Below, piece after piece: positions 18,678 to 28,095 of a DNA stretch of 64,000 nt. The position numbers and the translations under genes are program-made. The DNA comes from a virus, in IMG/VR virus record IMGVR_UViG_3300046777_001715, positions 1 through 64,000 of that record; one strand, written 5' to 3'. Each line of letters begins with the position of its first letter. Within the stretch, counting starts at the first letter, position 1. The notes under the pieces are model-generated. The model was given only the letters and a program-made list of their open reading frames with translations. It was not told the DNA's origin and searched no databases.

Positions 18678-20159
18678 ATGGCAAGAAAATTTCTAGTCAG
18701 CTTAGACCTAACAAAGAATGAGTTGTTGAATGCTCGCATTCAAAACCTTCCTTCATCATCTAAGCCAACAAATCCAGTCACTGGTCAAATCTACTATGAC
18801 ACCACTGACAATTTCCTATACTTCTGGAACGGAACCACATGGCTAAGAGCCTCTGGTGATTTCGGCATTGGCGGACAGACAACTTCCCTAACATTTGGCA
18901 ATACAAAATCTGATGGAACATCTTCATCAGTAGCTCGTGCAGATCACGTACATGAACTCCCAGATGTAATTGGTGAGTCTGGCGAAATTGTTATTGATAA
19001 GGATCCTAGCAACGGAGATGCAACATTCTCTCTTGCAGATACAGCGGTAAACCCAGGATCTTATGGATCACAAACAAAGATTCCTACATTTACAGTAGAT
19101 GCTAAAGGTCGCTTAACAGCAGCTTCACAAGTTGATGTTGCAACACAACTTAAAATCACTGATGACAACGCAACAGAAATTCAGATTGATCTTCTTACTG
19201 AAGGACTTTCAGTTAAGGGCGGAGAAGGAATTGATGTCTCTGTTCTTGGTAATGAACTAACAGTTTCTGCAGAAGATGCAACCCACACAAATAAGGGTGT
19301 TGCTAATTTCCCAGCGACAGACTTTGAGGTATCTTCAGGTTCTGTAACAATTAATGCTGAAAGAATTCAAGACATTGTTTCTTCACAAATTGTTGCAGGC
19401 GAAGGCATTGATGTAACTTATGACGATGCAGCTGGAACACTTACAGTAGATGCAGAAATTGCAACAACAACAAATCGTGGTGTGGCTTCATTTGCTACAG
19501 CAGATTTCAATGTATCTAACGGCGAAGTAACAGTAAAGAACGTAAACCTTGGTTCACAGACAACTGGCGATTATGTTGCTGGAATTACTGGTACAACAAA
19601 TGAAATTGAAGTTACAAATTCAGGTGGAGAAGGCTCTACAGTAACAATTGGCCTACCAAATGATGTAACAATTGGAAATAATCTTACAGTTAATGGAAAC
19701 CTAAATGTATTAGGTTCAATTAACTCTGTAAATACAACACAGGTTAACATTGAAGATAATAAGATCAATCTTAACTCAAATATGTCAGAGTCTGCAGAAC
19801 CTACAGTTGATGCTGGACTCATTATTCACCGTGGTGCACAATCTGATGCACTATTGACATGGAATGAAACATCAGATCAGTGGGAAGTTGGCCTAGACGC
19901 TGGTCGCCAGTACTCACTTGCTCGCAAGTTTGCAGCAGACCTAAACACTGGAGATTATGTAACAATCTCAGGCGGTGGAACAGTATTTACTGTAAACCAT
20001 GGCCTTAATACAAGAGATATCTCAATTCAAGTTTACGAATCAGCAGCAGAGTGGAATAACGTAGAAGTTGATACAGAAAGAACCACTGCAAATACAGTAA
20101 CAGTCAGATTTGCATCTGCACCAGCAGCTGGAGCATACAGAGTAGTAATTACGGGATAA
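18678..20159 (+). CDS. Tail fibre / structural protein with repeated beta modules
   Basis: 493 residues. The N-terminus MARKFLVSLDLTKNELLNAR plus 'G.IYYDTTDN.LYFWNGTTW' is a fibre-base module seen again at 20163. Two similar repeats (TLTVDAEIATTTNRGVASFA and TVSAEDATHTNKGVANFP) and NNLTVNGNLNVLGSINSVN, a T4-fibre-like shaft sequence, follow. The last about 100 residues form a terminal beta domain. A GGGGAG site precedes the ATG. Confidence 0.75.
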   Translation: MARKFLVSLDLTKNELLNARIQNLPSSSKPTNPVTGQIYYDTTDNFLYFWNGTTWLRASGDFGIGGQTTSLTFGNTKSDGTSSSVARADHVHELPDVIGESGEIVIDKDPSNGDATFSLADTAVNPGSYGSQTKIPTFTVDAKGRLTAASQVDVATQLKITDDNATEIQIDLLTEGLSVKGGEGIDVSVLGNELTVSAEDATHTNKGVANFPATDFEVSSGSVTINAERIQDIVSSQIVAGEGIDVTYDDAAGTLTVDAEIATTTNRGVASFATADFNVSNGEVTVKNVNLGSQTTGDYVAGITGTTNEIEVTNSGGEGSTVTIGLPNDVTIGNNLTVNGNLNVLGSINSVNTTQVNIEDNKINLNSNMSESAEPTVDAGLIIHRGAQSDALLTWNETSDQWEVGLDAGRQYSLARKFAADLNTGDYVTISGGGTVFTVNHGLNTRDISIQVYESAAEWNNVEVDTERTTANTVTVRFASAPAAGAYRVVITG

Positions 20160-20162
20160 TAA

Positions 20163-20462
20163 ATGGCAAGACAATTTCTCGCAACGCTGTCATTGCCAAC
20201 TCTTCCAGATCATCCTAGTGATGGACATGCTGGATCTCTATACTTTAATACCGAAATGAATGCATTAATGATGCATACAGGAACAAGTTGGATGCCAGTA
20301 AACGGATCACAATATGTTCTTGAAGATCACATTCATACTTATGACGGATCAATTCACACAGTTATAGCAGGATCATTTAATCCAAATCTAACAATTTTTG
20401 ATGGTGGATTATCTAGTGCTCAATACAACGCAGACACAAATCTTGATGGAGGTAATGGATAA
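20163..20462 (+). CDS. Short paralogue of the fibre N-terminal module
   Basis: 99 residues starting MARQFLATLSLPTLPDHPSD with GSLYFNTEMNALMMHTGTSW, matching the first part of the preceding fibre protein. It may be a fibre connector or a remnant of a longer fibre. TAATG coupling with the next gene. Confidence 0.7.
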   Translation: MARQFLATLSLPTLPDHPSDGHAGSLYFNTEMNALMMHTGTSWMPVNGSQYVLEDHIHTYDGSIHTVIAGSFNPNLTIFDGGLSSAQYNADTNLDGGNG

Positions 20463-21949
20463 TGGCAATTAGAATTCAGATGAGAAGAGACACAGAGGCA
20501 AATTGGATTGCAAATAATCCTATTTTAAAGCCAGGAGAGATTGGTCTTGCATTAGATAAATTTAGATTTAAGGCTGGATACTCAGAAACTTCAAGATGGA
20601 ATGATTGTGTTTACCTAAATGTTTATCCAGGAGAATTAGTAGAAGCAGTACAAGATGCAATTGGAACATCTGTTAACCACTCAGACCATTCTCATATTAC
20701 CGTAACATATAATGATGCAACAAATAAGTTTGTATTTGGAACTGCTCCAGAAGTTGTTCTGTCTTCTGGTTTGACAGATACACTTGGTGACTATGTAGAA
20801 TTTTCTTATTTTCAAGGAATATTAGATGAGCCAAATGGAATACCTACCTTGGATTCAAATGGTTTAATAATGGATGCAGAAATTCCAGCAACAATAGCAA
20901 GAGTTGCTTCTCCAACATTTACTGGAACAGTTGGCGGAATTACAAAATCAATGGTTGGTTTAGGTAATGTTGACAATACATCAGACGCAGCCAAGCCAAT
21001 ATCAACAGCAACCCAGGCAGCCCTTGATTTAAAAGCCCCTTTAGCAAATCCTTCTTTTACTGGAACAACAAGTACATCAAATCTTACAGTTTCAGGCAAT
21101 CTTACAGTGACTGGATCAACAACAACACAATCAACACAAAATCTTTCTGTTGCTAACCCACTTATCTATGTGGGAGAAAATAATCAAGCAAATATTATTG
21201 ACGTAGGACTGGTCGGAAGCTTTAATAATGGAACATATCAACATACTGGTATTGCAAGAGACCATGAAGCAAACAAATGGAAGCTATTTAAAGGTGTTGC
21301 AGATGAACCATCGACAACAATTAATTGGACACAGGCTACCCTTGATGACCTTGCTCTTGGAGACTTAACAGCAGCAACAATATCTACAACAACATCAATT
21401 TCTTCTCCAACAATTACTTCATCTACACAATTAAATGCAAATAACCTTACAGTAACTGGGACCTTAAATATTCCAACAGAATCAATTGCAAGTTCAGATT
21501 TACATTGGGAGCATTATGCCGCAGAAAGCAATTTGCCACCTGCGGCAGATAAACACGGCATGTTTGCTCACGTTCATGGGACTGGTGCTGCTTATTATGC
21601 ACACGCAGGCTCATGGTATAAGCTTGCTAAAGTAACAGATATATCAGACAACAACTTAACTTCAATTGTCCAAGTTAATGCTTCATATACGCCATCATTA
21701 ATTGATGCTTTTAAACTAATTGAAATGTCAACTGGAACACTTACTCTTCCAAATGATTCTACTGTAGATTTTCCAGTAGGAACTTATATTGATATTCTTC
21801 AAACAACAACAAATCAAATTAATATTGCTGGAACAGGATTTACACCAGATGCCACACCAGGTTTGAAATTAAGAACTAGGTGGAGCAGTGCAACATGTTT
21901 AAAACGAGGCCCTAATTTGTGGGTAGTATTTGGAGACCTAGTAGCATAA
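20462..21949 (+). CDS. Tail fibre protein
   Basis: 495 residues. The N-terminus MAIRIQMRRDTEANWIANNP with LKPGEIGLALDKFRFKAG is a widespread fibre domain that attaches to the virion. The middle has repeated SFTGTTSTSNLTVSGNLTVT strands, and the C-terminal 150 residues form a distinct beta domain. It likely forms part of the receptor-binding apparatus. Confidence 0.75.
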   Translation: MAIRIQMRRDTEANWIANNPILKPGEIGLALDKFRFKAGYSETSRWNDCVYLNVYPGELVEAVQDAIGTSVNHSDHSHITVTYNDATNKFVFGTAPEVVLSSGLTDTLGDYVEFSYFQGILDEPNGIPTLDSNGLIMDAEIPATIARVASPTFTGTVGGITKSMVGLGNVDNTSDAAKPISTATQAALDLKAPLANPSFTGTTSTSNLTVSGNLTVTGSTTTQSTQNLSVANPLIYVGENNQANIIDVGLVGSFNNGTYQHTGIARDHEANKWKLFKGVADEPSTTINWTQATLDDLALGDLTAATISTTTSISSPTITSSTQLNANNLTVTGTLNIPTESIASSDLHWEHYAAESNLPPAADKHGMFAHVHGTGAAYYAHAGSWYKLAKVTDISDNNLTSIVQVNASYTPSLIDAFKLIEMSTGTLTLPNDSTVDFPVGTYIDILQTTTNQINIAGTGFTPDATPGLKLRTRWSSATCLKRGPNLWVVFGDLVA

Positions 21950-23019
21950 TGAAAAAAACATCCAGAAGGTCCAGACTGACGTCTAGGACGTCTATTCCAA
22001 ATTTAGTAGGATTAACAAGAGCTGAAGCAGAAACTGCTTTATCTAATGCTGGCCTTAGATTTAAATCTACTAGCATTGTAACAAATTATTCTGCAGATAA
22101 TAACAAAGTTGATTCTTTGCCAACGTATGTTTCAGGACAAATTATTCCTAGAGAAACAGAAATTGAATTTGTTTATAAGTCCTATCAGGGAATTGCAGTA
22201 CCAAATGTTTATGGTCTTTCTCAAGCAGCCGCCATTGCAGCAATTACAGCTGCTGGATTAACTGCTGGAACAGTTTCTGGAACAACTGGATCAGACAGTT
22301 CATTAGATCAAAAAATTACAGGGCAAAGCGTAGCTGCTGGAAATTTGGTAGATGCACTTAGCACCATAAATATAACTTTGTATACATATGTTGCGCCATA
22401 CTATAATCCTTATAGTAATCCTCCACCATATGATAATTATGGAAATTATGGAAATTATGGAAATTATGGAAATTATAATAATGCTCCACCACCCCCACCA
22501 CCAGATACAGGCGGCGGCATTGTCCTTCCACCCAGTGGTTGGAAAAGTTTGGGAGTTCACACTCTTGTTAGAACCCCAGATGGTTTAGTTGCCGCAGGAA
22601 GTTTAAATGTTGGAGACGTGTTAATTTCAGCAAATATTGAAGGTGTTCCTTACATGTCTAGCCCAGAAGCTAATCAAAGTATTTACAACTGGACTGATTC
22701 AGAACCAAATATTGAATATACAACAACAACAATTGTAATGGTTCATAAAAAAACAGGAGACACTGTTGTTGCTATTAATGGAGATATATTTTCTCAATAC
22801 CATTATATTTTAATCAAAAGAGACGGACTTGCAAGATTTATTGCAACAGCAGATATACTGGCAACAGATGAAATATATAGCTATGCTTCAAATTCTTTTG
22901 AGCCAATAACAATGTTGCAAATGGTTCCAGTTTCTCATGAAATTGTTTCTATTGATTGTGAACCATATGACATATTTTTCACTCAAGAGATGCTTGTTCA
23001 CGACTCAGTATCTATTTAA
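21949..23019 (+). CDS. PASTA-domain protein with C-terminal Hint-like domain
   Basis: 356 residues. After a basic start (MKKTSRRSRLTSRTS) come two PASTA repeats (IPNLVGLTRAEAETALSNAG, residues 16-78; VPNVYGLSQAAAIAAITAAG, 84-148). A low-complexity Asn-Tyr-Gly/Pro linker (160-190) follows, then a Hint-type fold: VHTLVRTPDG...VGDVLIS, INGDIFSQYHYILIKRDG and a terminal MLVHD. The usual first Cys/Ser of a splicing Hint is not evident, so it is probably inactive. PASTA modules could bind cell-wall muropeptides. ATG 21949 overlaps the previous stop as TAATG. Confidence 0.7.
   Translation: MKKTSRRSRLTSRTSIPNLVGLTRAEAETALSNAGLRFKSTSIVTNYSADNNKVDSLPTYVSGQIIPRETEIEFVYKSYQGIAVPNVYGLSQAAAIAAITAAGLTAGTVSGTTGSDSSLDQKITGQSVAAGNLVDALSTINITLYTYVAPYYNPYSNPPPYDNYGNYGNYGNYGNYNNAPPPPPPDTGGGIVLPPSGWKSLGVHTLVRTPDGLVAAGSLNVGDVLISANIEGVPYMSSPEANQSIYNWTDSEPNIEYTTTTIVMVHKKTGDTVVAINGDIFSQYHYILIKRDGLARFIATADILATDEIYSYASNSFEPITMLQMVPVSHEIVSIDCEPYDIFFTQEMLVHDSVSI
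22432..22476 (+). repeat. 9-bp tandem repeat (GGAAATTAT x4)
   Basis: Four perfect GGAAATTAT units (22441-22476), preceded by a degenerate unit (GATAATTAT), encode the Asn-Tyr-Gly linker. Copy number may vary and so change linker length. Confidence 0.9.
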
Positions 23020-23020
23020 A

Positions 23021-23515
23021 ATGTTGTTAAAGTGGCCAGATGTACTAGAAGGGTATTGGATGCACCTTGCTAAATTGGACAACCATTCTTCTATAAGCTA
23101 CTGTGGCTCACTTTATAAAAACGATAAATATAAAAGTGGAACAATTATTGTTTCAGATTACATATTAAATGATTATCCAGATGTATATGCAACATTAGAT
23201 AAAAATAATGAGCTTAATAGGGTTTATACAAACCCATCGCTAAGACCATCCCACGTCTGGGAGTGGTGGGGCGTAATAACTAAATTTCTTTTAAAAAACA
23301 ATTTAAATTCAGATTTTCATGCACCAAAGGTAAGAAATAAAACGGCTCAAGATGGGTATGTAAGATATCAAAAGAATGTTAATGCCCCAGACAAATATAA
23401 GATAGAAGATATAACGTTGCTTCCAAATATTGAAGAGCCACCAAGAGACTTCATGTACCCTACAATATGGTACAATAAAAGAATAAAAGAGGTGTTAAAA
23501 GATGAGAATAGTTAA
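23021..23515 (+). CDS. Hypothetical 164-aa protein
   Basis: Starting MLLKWPDVLEGYWMHLAKLD, it has HVWEWWGVITKFLLKNN in the middle and a Pro/Tyr-rich C-terminus. No metal motif or membrane segment. It overlaps the next gene by 14 bases and leads the oxygenase-like run. Not recognised. Confidence 0.7.
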   Translation: MLLKWPDVLEGYWMHLAKLDNHSSISYCGSLYKNDKYKSGTIIVSDYILNDYPDVYATLDKNNELNRVYTNPSLRPSHVWEWWGVITKFLLKNNLNSDFHAPKVRNKTAQDGYVRYQKNVNAPDKYKIEDITLLPNIEEPPRDFMYPTIWYNKRIKEVLKDENS

Positions 23516-24035
23516 CTATCTAAACGGTATAGCTTACCTTGAAAACGTTGTTGAGGGGATAGACCTAAATTTAATTTCTTATGAAAAAAAAGAACTTGTC
23601 TTGGGTCAAAATGAAATATACCATGCTGAATTTAATATTGGCAAAAATGATGAAAATTTAGTTTTAAAAACATTATTTTATAAATCTTTTTTTAGCGCAT
23701 TAAGCCTTTATTTTAAAAGCAATTCAATTGTAGAAAAAGTTAATGTGTGGACAAGAAGCGAAGATCATTTTATACAATTACCAGGAACAGAAAACCCACA
23801 ATTAAAAGAAAGATCTGGTAACTTAGTAGAGGGCGGATACACCGTATTGTATTTTTTAGATACAGTAACTAGCGGAGGAAATGTCAATATTCCAAGTCAA
23901 AATTTTTCTATTAATTTGCAACAAAACTGCATGATAGTGTTTCCTTCGGGACAAGATTATAGATACAATATTAATAAAATTGGAGAAGGCACAGAGAGAA
24001 AGTTTATAGAGATAGTTTTTGATGAACGCATTTAA
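23502..24035 (+). CDS. Double-stranded beta-helix (2OG-oxygenase-like) protein, degenerate
   Basis: 177 residues. The C-terminal half (YTVLYFLDTVTSGGNVNIPS...CMIVFPSGQDYRYNINKI) follows the strand pattern of prolyl-4-hydroxylase-like folds (Y-L-N, G-G-x-h-x-h-P, hhFPS, then the distal strand), but the H-x-D and distal His are not obvious. It may be a non-catalytic relative of the enzymes that follow. Overlaps both neighbours. Confidence 0.55.
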   Translation: MRIVNYLNGIAYLENVVEGIDLNLISYEKKELVLGQNEIYHAEFNIGKNDENLVLKTLFYKSFFSALSLYFKSNSIVEKVNVWTRSEDHFIQLPGTENPQLKERSGNLVEGGYTVLYFLDTVTSGGNVNIPSQNFSINLQQNCMIVFPSGQDYRYNINKIGEGTERKFIEIVFDERI

Positions 24036-24567
24036 AATTAAAAACATTTTTGAGGAATCATATTTTAACGAAATAAAAAATTATTTTGAAAGCCATTCTT
24101 TTTTAAATAATGCCGAATATGATTTTTACAACAGCAAAAGGATCGATTCTTTTGACGATCCAGTTTTAAAATCTATTTTAGAAAAATTACATGAACCAGC
24201 AAAAAAATGGTTTAACAATGAAAATATTGTTCCAACATATGCAATATTTTCTGAGTATTCTGGAAAACAAGCCCATTTAAATCCCCACCGTGATTCTGGT
24301 CCTTGCACCTACACGTTAGACATCGGGCTATACCACAAAACCCCTTGGCCACTTATAATTGAAGGCAAAGAATATTCATTTTTAGAAAATGAAGCAATAG
24401 GATTTTATGCCAACGATCAAGATCACTGGAAGCCAGAATTTCCAGATCCAGAAAACAATAAAGTTGGAATATTGCTTGTTCACTACGTTAATTCAGATCA
24501 CATATGGCTTACATTGCAGCCAGATGTTCAAAAATTAATAAGACAAAGAATTAAAACTGTTTCATGA
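24022..24567 (+). CDS. 2OG-Fe(II) oxygenase-like protein (Asp/Asn hydroxylase type)
   Basis: 181 residues. AHLNPHRDSGPCTYTLDIGL contains a His89-x-Asp91 facial-triad pair, and GFYANDQDHWKPEF or VGILLVHYVN (His135 or His154) could supply the distal His. Size and pattern fit small aspartyl/asparaginyl hydroxylase-like proteins using Fe(II), 2-oxoglutarate and O2. The substrate is unknown; neighbours suggest virion protein or host surface. ATG 24022 is chosen over TTG 24019. Confidence 0.65.
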   Translation: MNAFKIKNIFEESYFNEIKNYFESHSFLNNAEYDFYNSKRIDSFDDPVLKSILEKLHEPAKKWFNNENIVPTYAIFSEYSGKQAHLNPHRDSGPCTYTLDIGLYHKTPWPLIIEGKEYSFLENEAIGFYANDQDHWKPEFPDPENNKVGILLVHYVNSDHIWLTLQPDVQKLIRQRIKTVS

Positions 24568-25109
24568 TAAAAGCAAACTTTAATGTTCACGGAGTTAAAG
24601 AAGCAATATTGTCTGTCAAAAACAGTACAGAAAAGGTTTATTTTTTTAACTCTGGAGATAAGGCCGATCTTGTAGGAGAGCCTCTTTCCTATTCTTCAAC
24701 CCAGTTTAATGTTTTTGGCATATACAATTCAAATATATTAAGCCTTTATAAAAATATTTTAGCCATTTTAAAGGAAGAATGCTTAAAGAATGAAATAAAT
24801 TTTAGCGGCTCCGAATACTATATCTCTTCAGATTATTTTCAAGAATTGGTAAACACCAGGGCCACATATGATTTTGGGGGAATTGGAATACCGTGCTTTA
24901 ATGGTATAATTTCTTTACAAGAAAAAGAAATTGTTGTATACTTAAATAAAGAAGAAAAAAAGCTTAATTGCGGGGACACGCTATTTTTTGAAGCGGGACA
25001 AGAAATAAGCTATAAAGAAGAAGAAGTAGAGTGCATATACTTTAATATTGCCCCAAGATTTATGATTGAAAGTCAGTACCCTTTTAAATGGATACCTATA
25101 GGAGCATAA
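24564..25109 (+). CDS. Beta-helix-fold protein of the oxygenase run, function unknown
   Basis: 181 residues starting MIKANFNVHGVKEAILSVKN. The last third (GIPCFNGIISLQEKEIVVYL, NCGDTLFFEAGQEISYKEEE) has the alternating strands of a cupin or double-stranded beta-helix, but no H-x-D is visible. It overlaps the previous stop by ATGA and ends one base before the next ATG, so the run is one transcript. Confidence 0.5.
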   Translation: MIKANFNVHGVKEAILSVKNSTEKVYFFNSGDKADLVGEPLSYSSTQFNVFGIYNSNILSLYKNILAILKEECLKNEINFSGSEYYISSDYFQELVNTRATYDFGGIGIPCFNGIISLQEKEIVVYLNKEEKKLNCGDTLFFEAGQEISYKEEEVECIYFNIAPRFMIESQYPFKWIPIGA

Positions 25110-25745
25110 ATGGCGCTAGAAGACGTTGTAGTTATATATAACTTCATTGATGAAGAAGAAAGATCAATGCTTTTGGAATACGAAAAAAATTTAACCAAAA
25201 ACGATCTTTGGGAAAAAAGAAATTATTCTGATCCACAAAATCAGTGGACAAATAGACACCTTTCAATCATTCATTTGCTTATACCAGAGCTTGGATTTGG
25301 AACAGAATATGACATTATGATAGCTAAAAAGCTTTGGGAGATAGAAGGAAGAATTAGAAAGCAAATTAAAGAATCTTGGAATTTAGATAAAGACATCTGG
25401 CCAGATTGCTTTAATTTAATTCGTTGGCCACATGGTCAAGCTCAACCACCACATTCTGATTATGAAAATTTCTCAAGAGAACCACATGTTTGGAATTGGA
25501 GAGACATAGGGTGTGTGCTTTATTTAAACGACGAGTTTGAAGAAGGCGAAATACGATTCCCGCAGTTTGACCGTGAAATAAAAATTAAAGCAGGTATGCT
25601 AGCATTTTTCCCAGGAGATATTCATCATGCTCATGGAGTTAAAGAAGTAAAAAATGGTACTAGATATACTTTAAATACATTTTACACTTTTTCAGAAGAC
25701 CATAAGTTTGAAGTAGATTTTAATAGAAATTACGGTGCTTGGTAA
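25110..25745 (+). CDS. 2OG-Fe(II) oxygenase, prolyl-4-hydroxylase type
   Basis: 211 residues with a complete active site: His115-x-Asp117 in PPHSDYENFS, distal His175 in IHHAHGVKEV and the 2OG-binding Arg185 in NGTRYTLNTF. GCVLYLNDEFEEGEIRFPQF is the usual core strand. It should hydroxylate a protein or nucleic-acid target with O2, Fe(II) and 2-oxoglutarate. Such enzymes are common in cyanophages, but their phage substrates are mostly unknown. It couples to the next gene by TAATG. Confidence 0.85.
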   Translation: MALEDVVVIYNFIDEEERSMLLEYEKNLTKNDLWEKRNYSDPQNQWTNRHLSIIHLLIPELGFGTEYDIMIAKKLWEIEGRIRKQIKESWNLDKDIWPDCFNLIRWPHGQAQPPHSDYENFSREPHVWNWRDIGCVLYLNDEFEEGEIRFPQFDREIKIKAGMLAFFPGDIHHAHGVKEVKNGTRYTLNTFYTFSEDHKFEVDFNRNYGAW

Positions 25746-26137
25746 TGGCTCATGATATAAGGGTTGAAACAAAAAGATGGCAAATAAGAAAAGTAGTAAA
25801 CCTTGGCAATCTTTACTTAAGAGTAAATACAATTATCAATGCTGCACAAAGATATGAAACTGCTGTTTTTCAAACTGATGACACTGGAAGAATGAGAGAC
25901 TTAGGATTTAAATACTATAAAAAACATGAGTCTATGCAAGAAGCAATAGATTTTAATAAGTATTTTTGTGAAACCTTAAAGCTGCAAGATGTCTCTGGCC
26001 TAGAAGAAATTGATATCTATAAGAAGCTTGACGAGGTTTTTGCTGATTTTATATATTTAGATGGGCCAAGAACATGGATGATGCCACCTAAAAACCCTCC
26101 AAATGTGGCAATAGGACAAAAGCCAGAGGATATGTAG
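25745..26137 (+). CDS. Hypothetical 130-aa protein
   Basis: MAHDIRVETKRWQIRKVVNL opens a basic, mostly helical protein with a Pro/Met-rich end (MMPPKNPPN). ATG 25745 overlaps the upstream TAA. It is the last gene before a -10 box and fibre gene, and may belong with the oxygenase cassette or with the fibres. Not recognised. Confidence 0.65.
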   Translation: MAHDIRVETKRWQIRKVVNLGNLYLRVNTIINAAQRYETAVFQTDDTGRMRDLGFKYYKKHESMQEAIDFNKYFCETLKLQDVSGLEEIDIYKKLDEVFADFIYLDGPRTWMMPPKNPPNVAIGQKPEDM

Positions 26138-26151
26138 CCTAACTCTGTTAT

Positions 26152-26160
26152 TGGTATAAT
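26152..26160 (+). promoter_or_regulatory. Extended -10 (TGGTATAAT), leaderless
   Basis: TATAAT (26155-26160) with an upstream TG. ATG 26167 begins 6 bases later with no ribosome-binding site, so the mRNA is likely leaderless. Confidence 0.6.
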
Positions 26161-26166
26161 TGTAAT

Positions 26167-28095
26167 ATGGAAACCTTATACCCCAATCAATTAGATGTCT
26201 TTATTCAGCCACTTGCAACCGATTCGGTACAAGCAGTTTCCCACTCTGCACAACACAGAAGGTTAAATGATGCAGTTTATCAAATTGAGTTAAAGCTTGG
26301 CATAAACAACTCAACAGATCCAGCCTCTATTGAAAACAGGCTAACAACTCTTAAAAATTTTGTAGATTTAACTAGCGCAAATTTAGGAAACCTAGAAGAT
26401 TCACTTGGGGATTATGTCCCGCTATCTTTGTATGAAGACGAAAAAGCTGCACCAGGAGGATTGGCAACCCTAGGCCTTGACGGAAAACTTCAAGCCTCTC
26501 AAATTCCAGCTTCAATTGCAGCAGACGCACAGTCTCGTGCAGATCAAGCACTGTCTGCAGCTGGAACCTACACCGATGAAAAAATTGCAGATCTTTTAGA
26601 TTCAGCTCCAGCAGCTTTAGATACTTTAAATGAGCTAGCAGCAGCACTAGGTGACGATGCTAATTTTGCATCAACAATGACGACATCTTTGGCTGGAAAA
26701 TCAAATGTTGGACACACTCACCTTTCTTCAAATATAACTGATTTTATTGAGGCGGCACAAGATGCTTCAGCTTTACTATTTAATCACAGCAACCATAATA
26801 GCGTAACTGCTACATATGACGACGAGAACAATAAAATTATTTTAACTGTAAGTCCACAACTTACTCAAGAACAGGTTCAAGATTACATTGTTCCGCTTTT
26901 CCAAAGCGCTAACAACAAAAATATGAATATAATGTACGACGATGAGAATAATCAGCTTATCGTTGAAGCAATTACAGAGCCCTCAAAGGCTGTTATGTCT
27001 GACACCGCTCCAACAAACCCAGCACACGGAGCATTTTGGTTAGACACAGATGAATTTAGAAGCGGCGTTAGAGCCCTTAAAATTTATAACAAATATCCAG
27101 CTGCATATAAAGGGGACTACAATAATGGCGCATACTACGCACTAAATGATGTAGTTAGCATTCCAGCAGGAAGCCCATATGGAATAGTTGGATCATATTT
27201 TATAAGATCTGGTAATCCAGGAAATCCAGGATATCCTCCAGAGCCAGGCGGAGCAACAAATGCTTCATGGACACTCTACTCATTTGCTGGAAGTTGGGAA
27301 TACGCATCAACTGCACTAGGATTAGCAACAGAAAATGTTTGGACAGCAAAAAATACATTTAACCAAGGCGTAATTATTGGAATGGATGTTGCTCCAACAA
27401 ATCCAGTAGAAGGACAAATCTACTATAACCTTGCAGCAGAAAAGCTAAGAGTGTTTGATGGTTTAGTTTGGAAAGATGTTTCAGGAGGAGCAGGCGGAGG
27501 TGGCGGACTTCCAAGTATTTCTACGGATGGATCTGCTACACCAGCAACACTTTTCTTTGGAATGATTGCTCCGCCTTCTGCAGCCGCATTAGAAGGAGAT
27601 ATTTGGTTTGATGTTGATGACCTTGGAGCACCTTATGGACAATTCTACACTGGCCTAACCGCACCAGACCCAGACCAATATGAATTTTGGGTGGATCCAA
27701 GTTTAGCTCCTGGAGAATTAATTTACTCTGCAGATGAACCAACAACTCCACAATATACTGGAGAACTTTGGATTGATACAGATGATTTAGATGGACAGCT
27801 TTTAGAGGTTGGGTCAAACACTCCAAATCCAAATAACGTCCAACTTTGGGTAGATATTAACGATCTTGATACGCCATCGTATTATACAAATTTGGTCTTT
27901 ACAAGCTATCCAAATTATTCAGCTTTTCCAGTAGCCTCATCAAAACCAGGCATGCTAGCAGTAGATTCTTCAACTGGATTAGTTTATATTTCAATTAATG
28001 GGGTGTGGGCATCACAACCAACTCAAGCAGAACAGAATAAAACTAAAATTCAATCACAAGGCACTCAGGCCTTAGTTTGGATGGGCTTTTTATAA
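26167..28095 (+). CDS. Large tail-fibre/structural protein
   Basis: 642 residues. METLYPNQLDVFIQPLATDS opens a helical N-terminal region. LPALDTLNELAAALGDDANF-type shaft sequence, as in T4-like fibres, appears near residue 150. Two 'PTNP..G.IYYN...KLRVFDGLVW' modules recur later, and a C-terminal globular part ends with SQGTQALVWMGFL. Probably a long fibre or spike component. The region from 470 to 590 contains repeated 'A P . . . . G . L W I D . D D L D' units. Confidence 0.7.
   Translation: METLYPNQLDVFIQPLATDSVQAVSHSAQHRRLNDAVYQIELKLGINNSTDPASIENRLTTLKNFVDLTSANLGNLEDSLGDYVPLSLYEDEKAAPGGLATLGLDGKLQASQIPASIAADAQSRADQALSAAGTYTDEKIADLLDSAPAALDTLNELAAALGDDANFASTMTTSLAGKSNVGHTHLSSNITDFIEAAQDASALLFNHSNHNSVTATYDDENNKIILTVSPQLTQEQVQDYIVPLFQSANNKNMNIMYDDENNQLIVEAITEPSKAVMSDTAPTNPAHGAFWLDTDEFRSGVRALKIYNKYPAAYKGDYNNGAYYALNDVVSIPAGSPYGIVGSYFIRSGNPGNPGYPPEPGGATNASWTLYSFAGSWEYASTALGLATENVWTAKNTFNQGVIIGMDVAPTNPVEGQIYYNLAAEKLRVFDGLVWKDVSGGAGGGGGLPSISTDGSATPATLFFGMIAPPSAAALEGDIWFDVDDLGAPYGQFYTGLTAPDPDQYEFWVDPSLAPGELIYSADEPTTPQYTGELWIDTDDLDGQLLEVGSNTPNPNNVQLWVDINDLDTPSYYTNLVFTSYPNYSAFPVASSKPGMLAVDSSTGLVYISINGVWASQPTQAEQNKTKIQSQGTQALVWMGFL

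Noticed and set aside
22441-22476. Tandem 9-bp repeats as a possible CRISPR array or satellite
   Set aside because: Units are contiguous without spacers and encode an in-frame Asn-Tyr-Gly linker.
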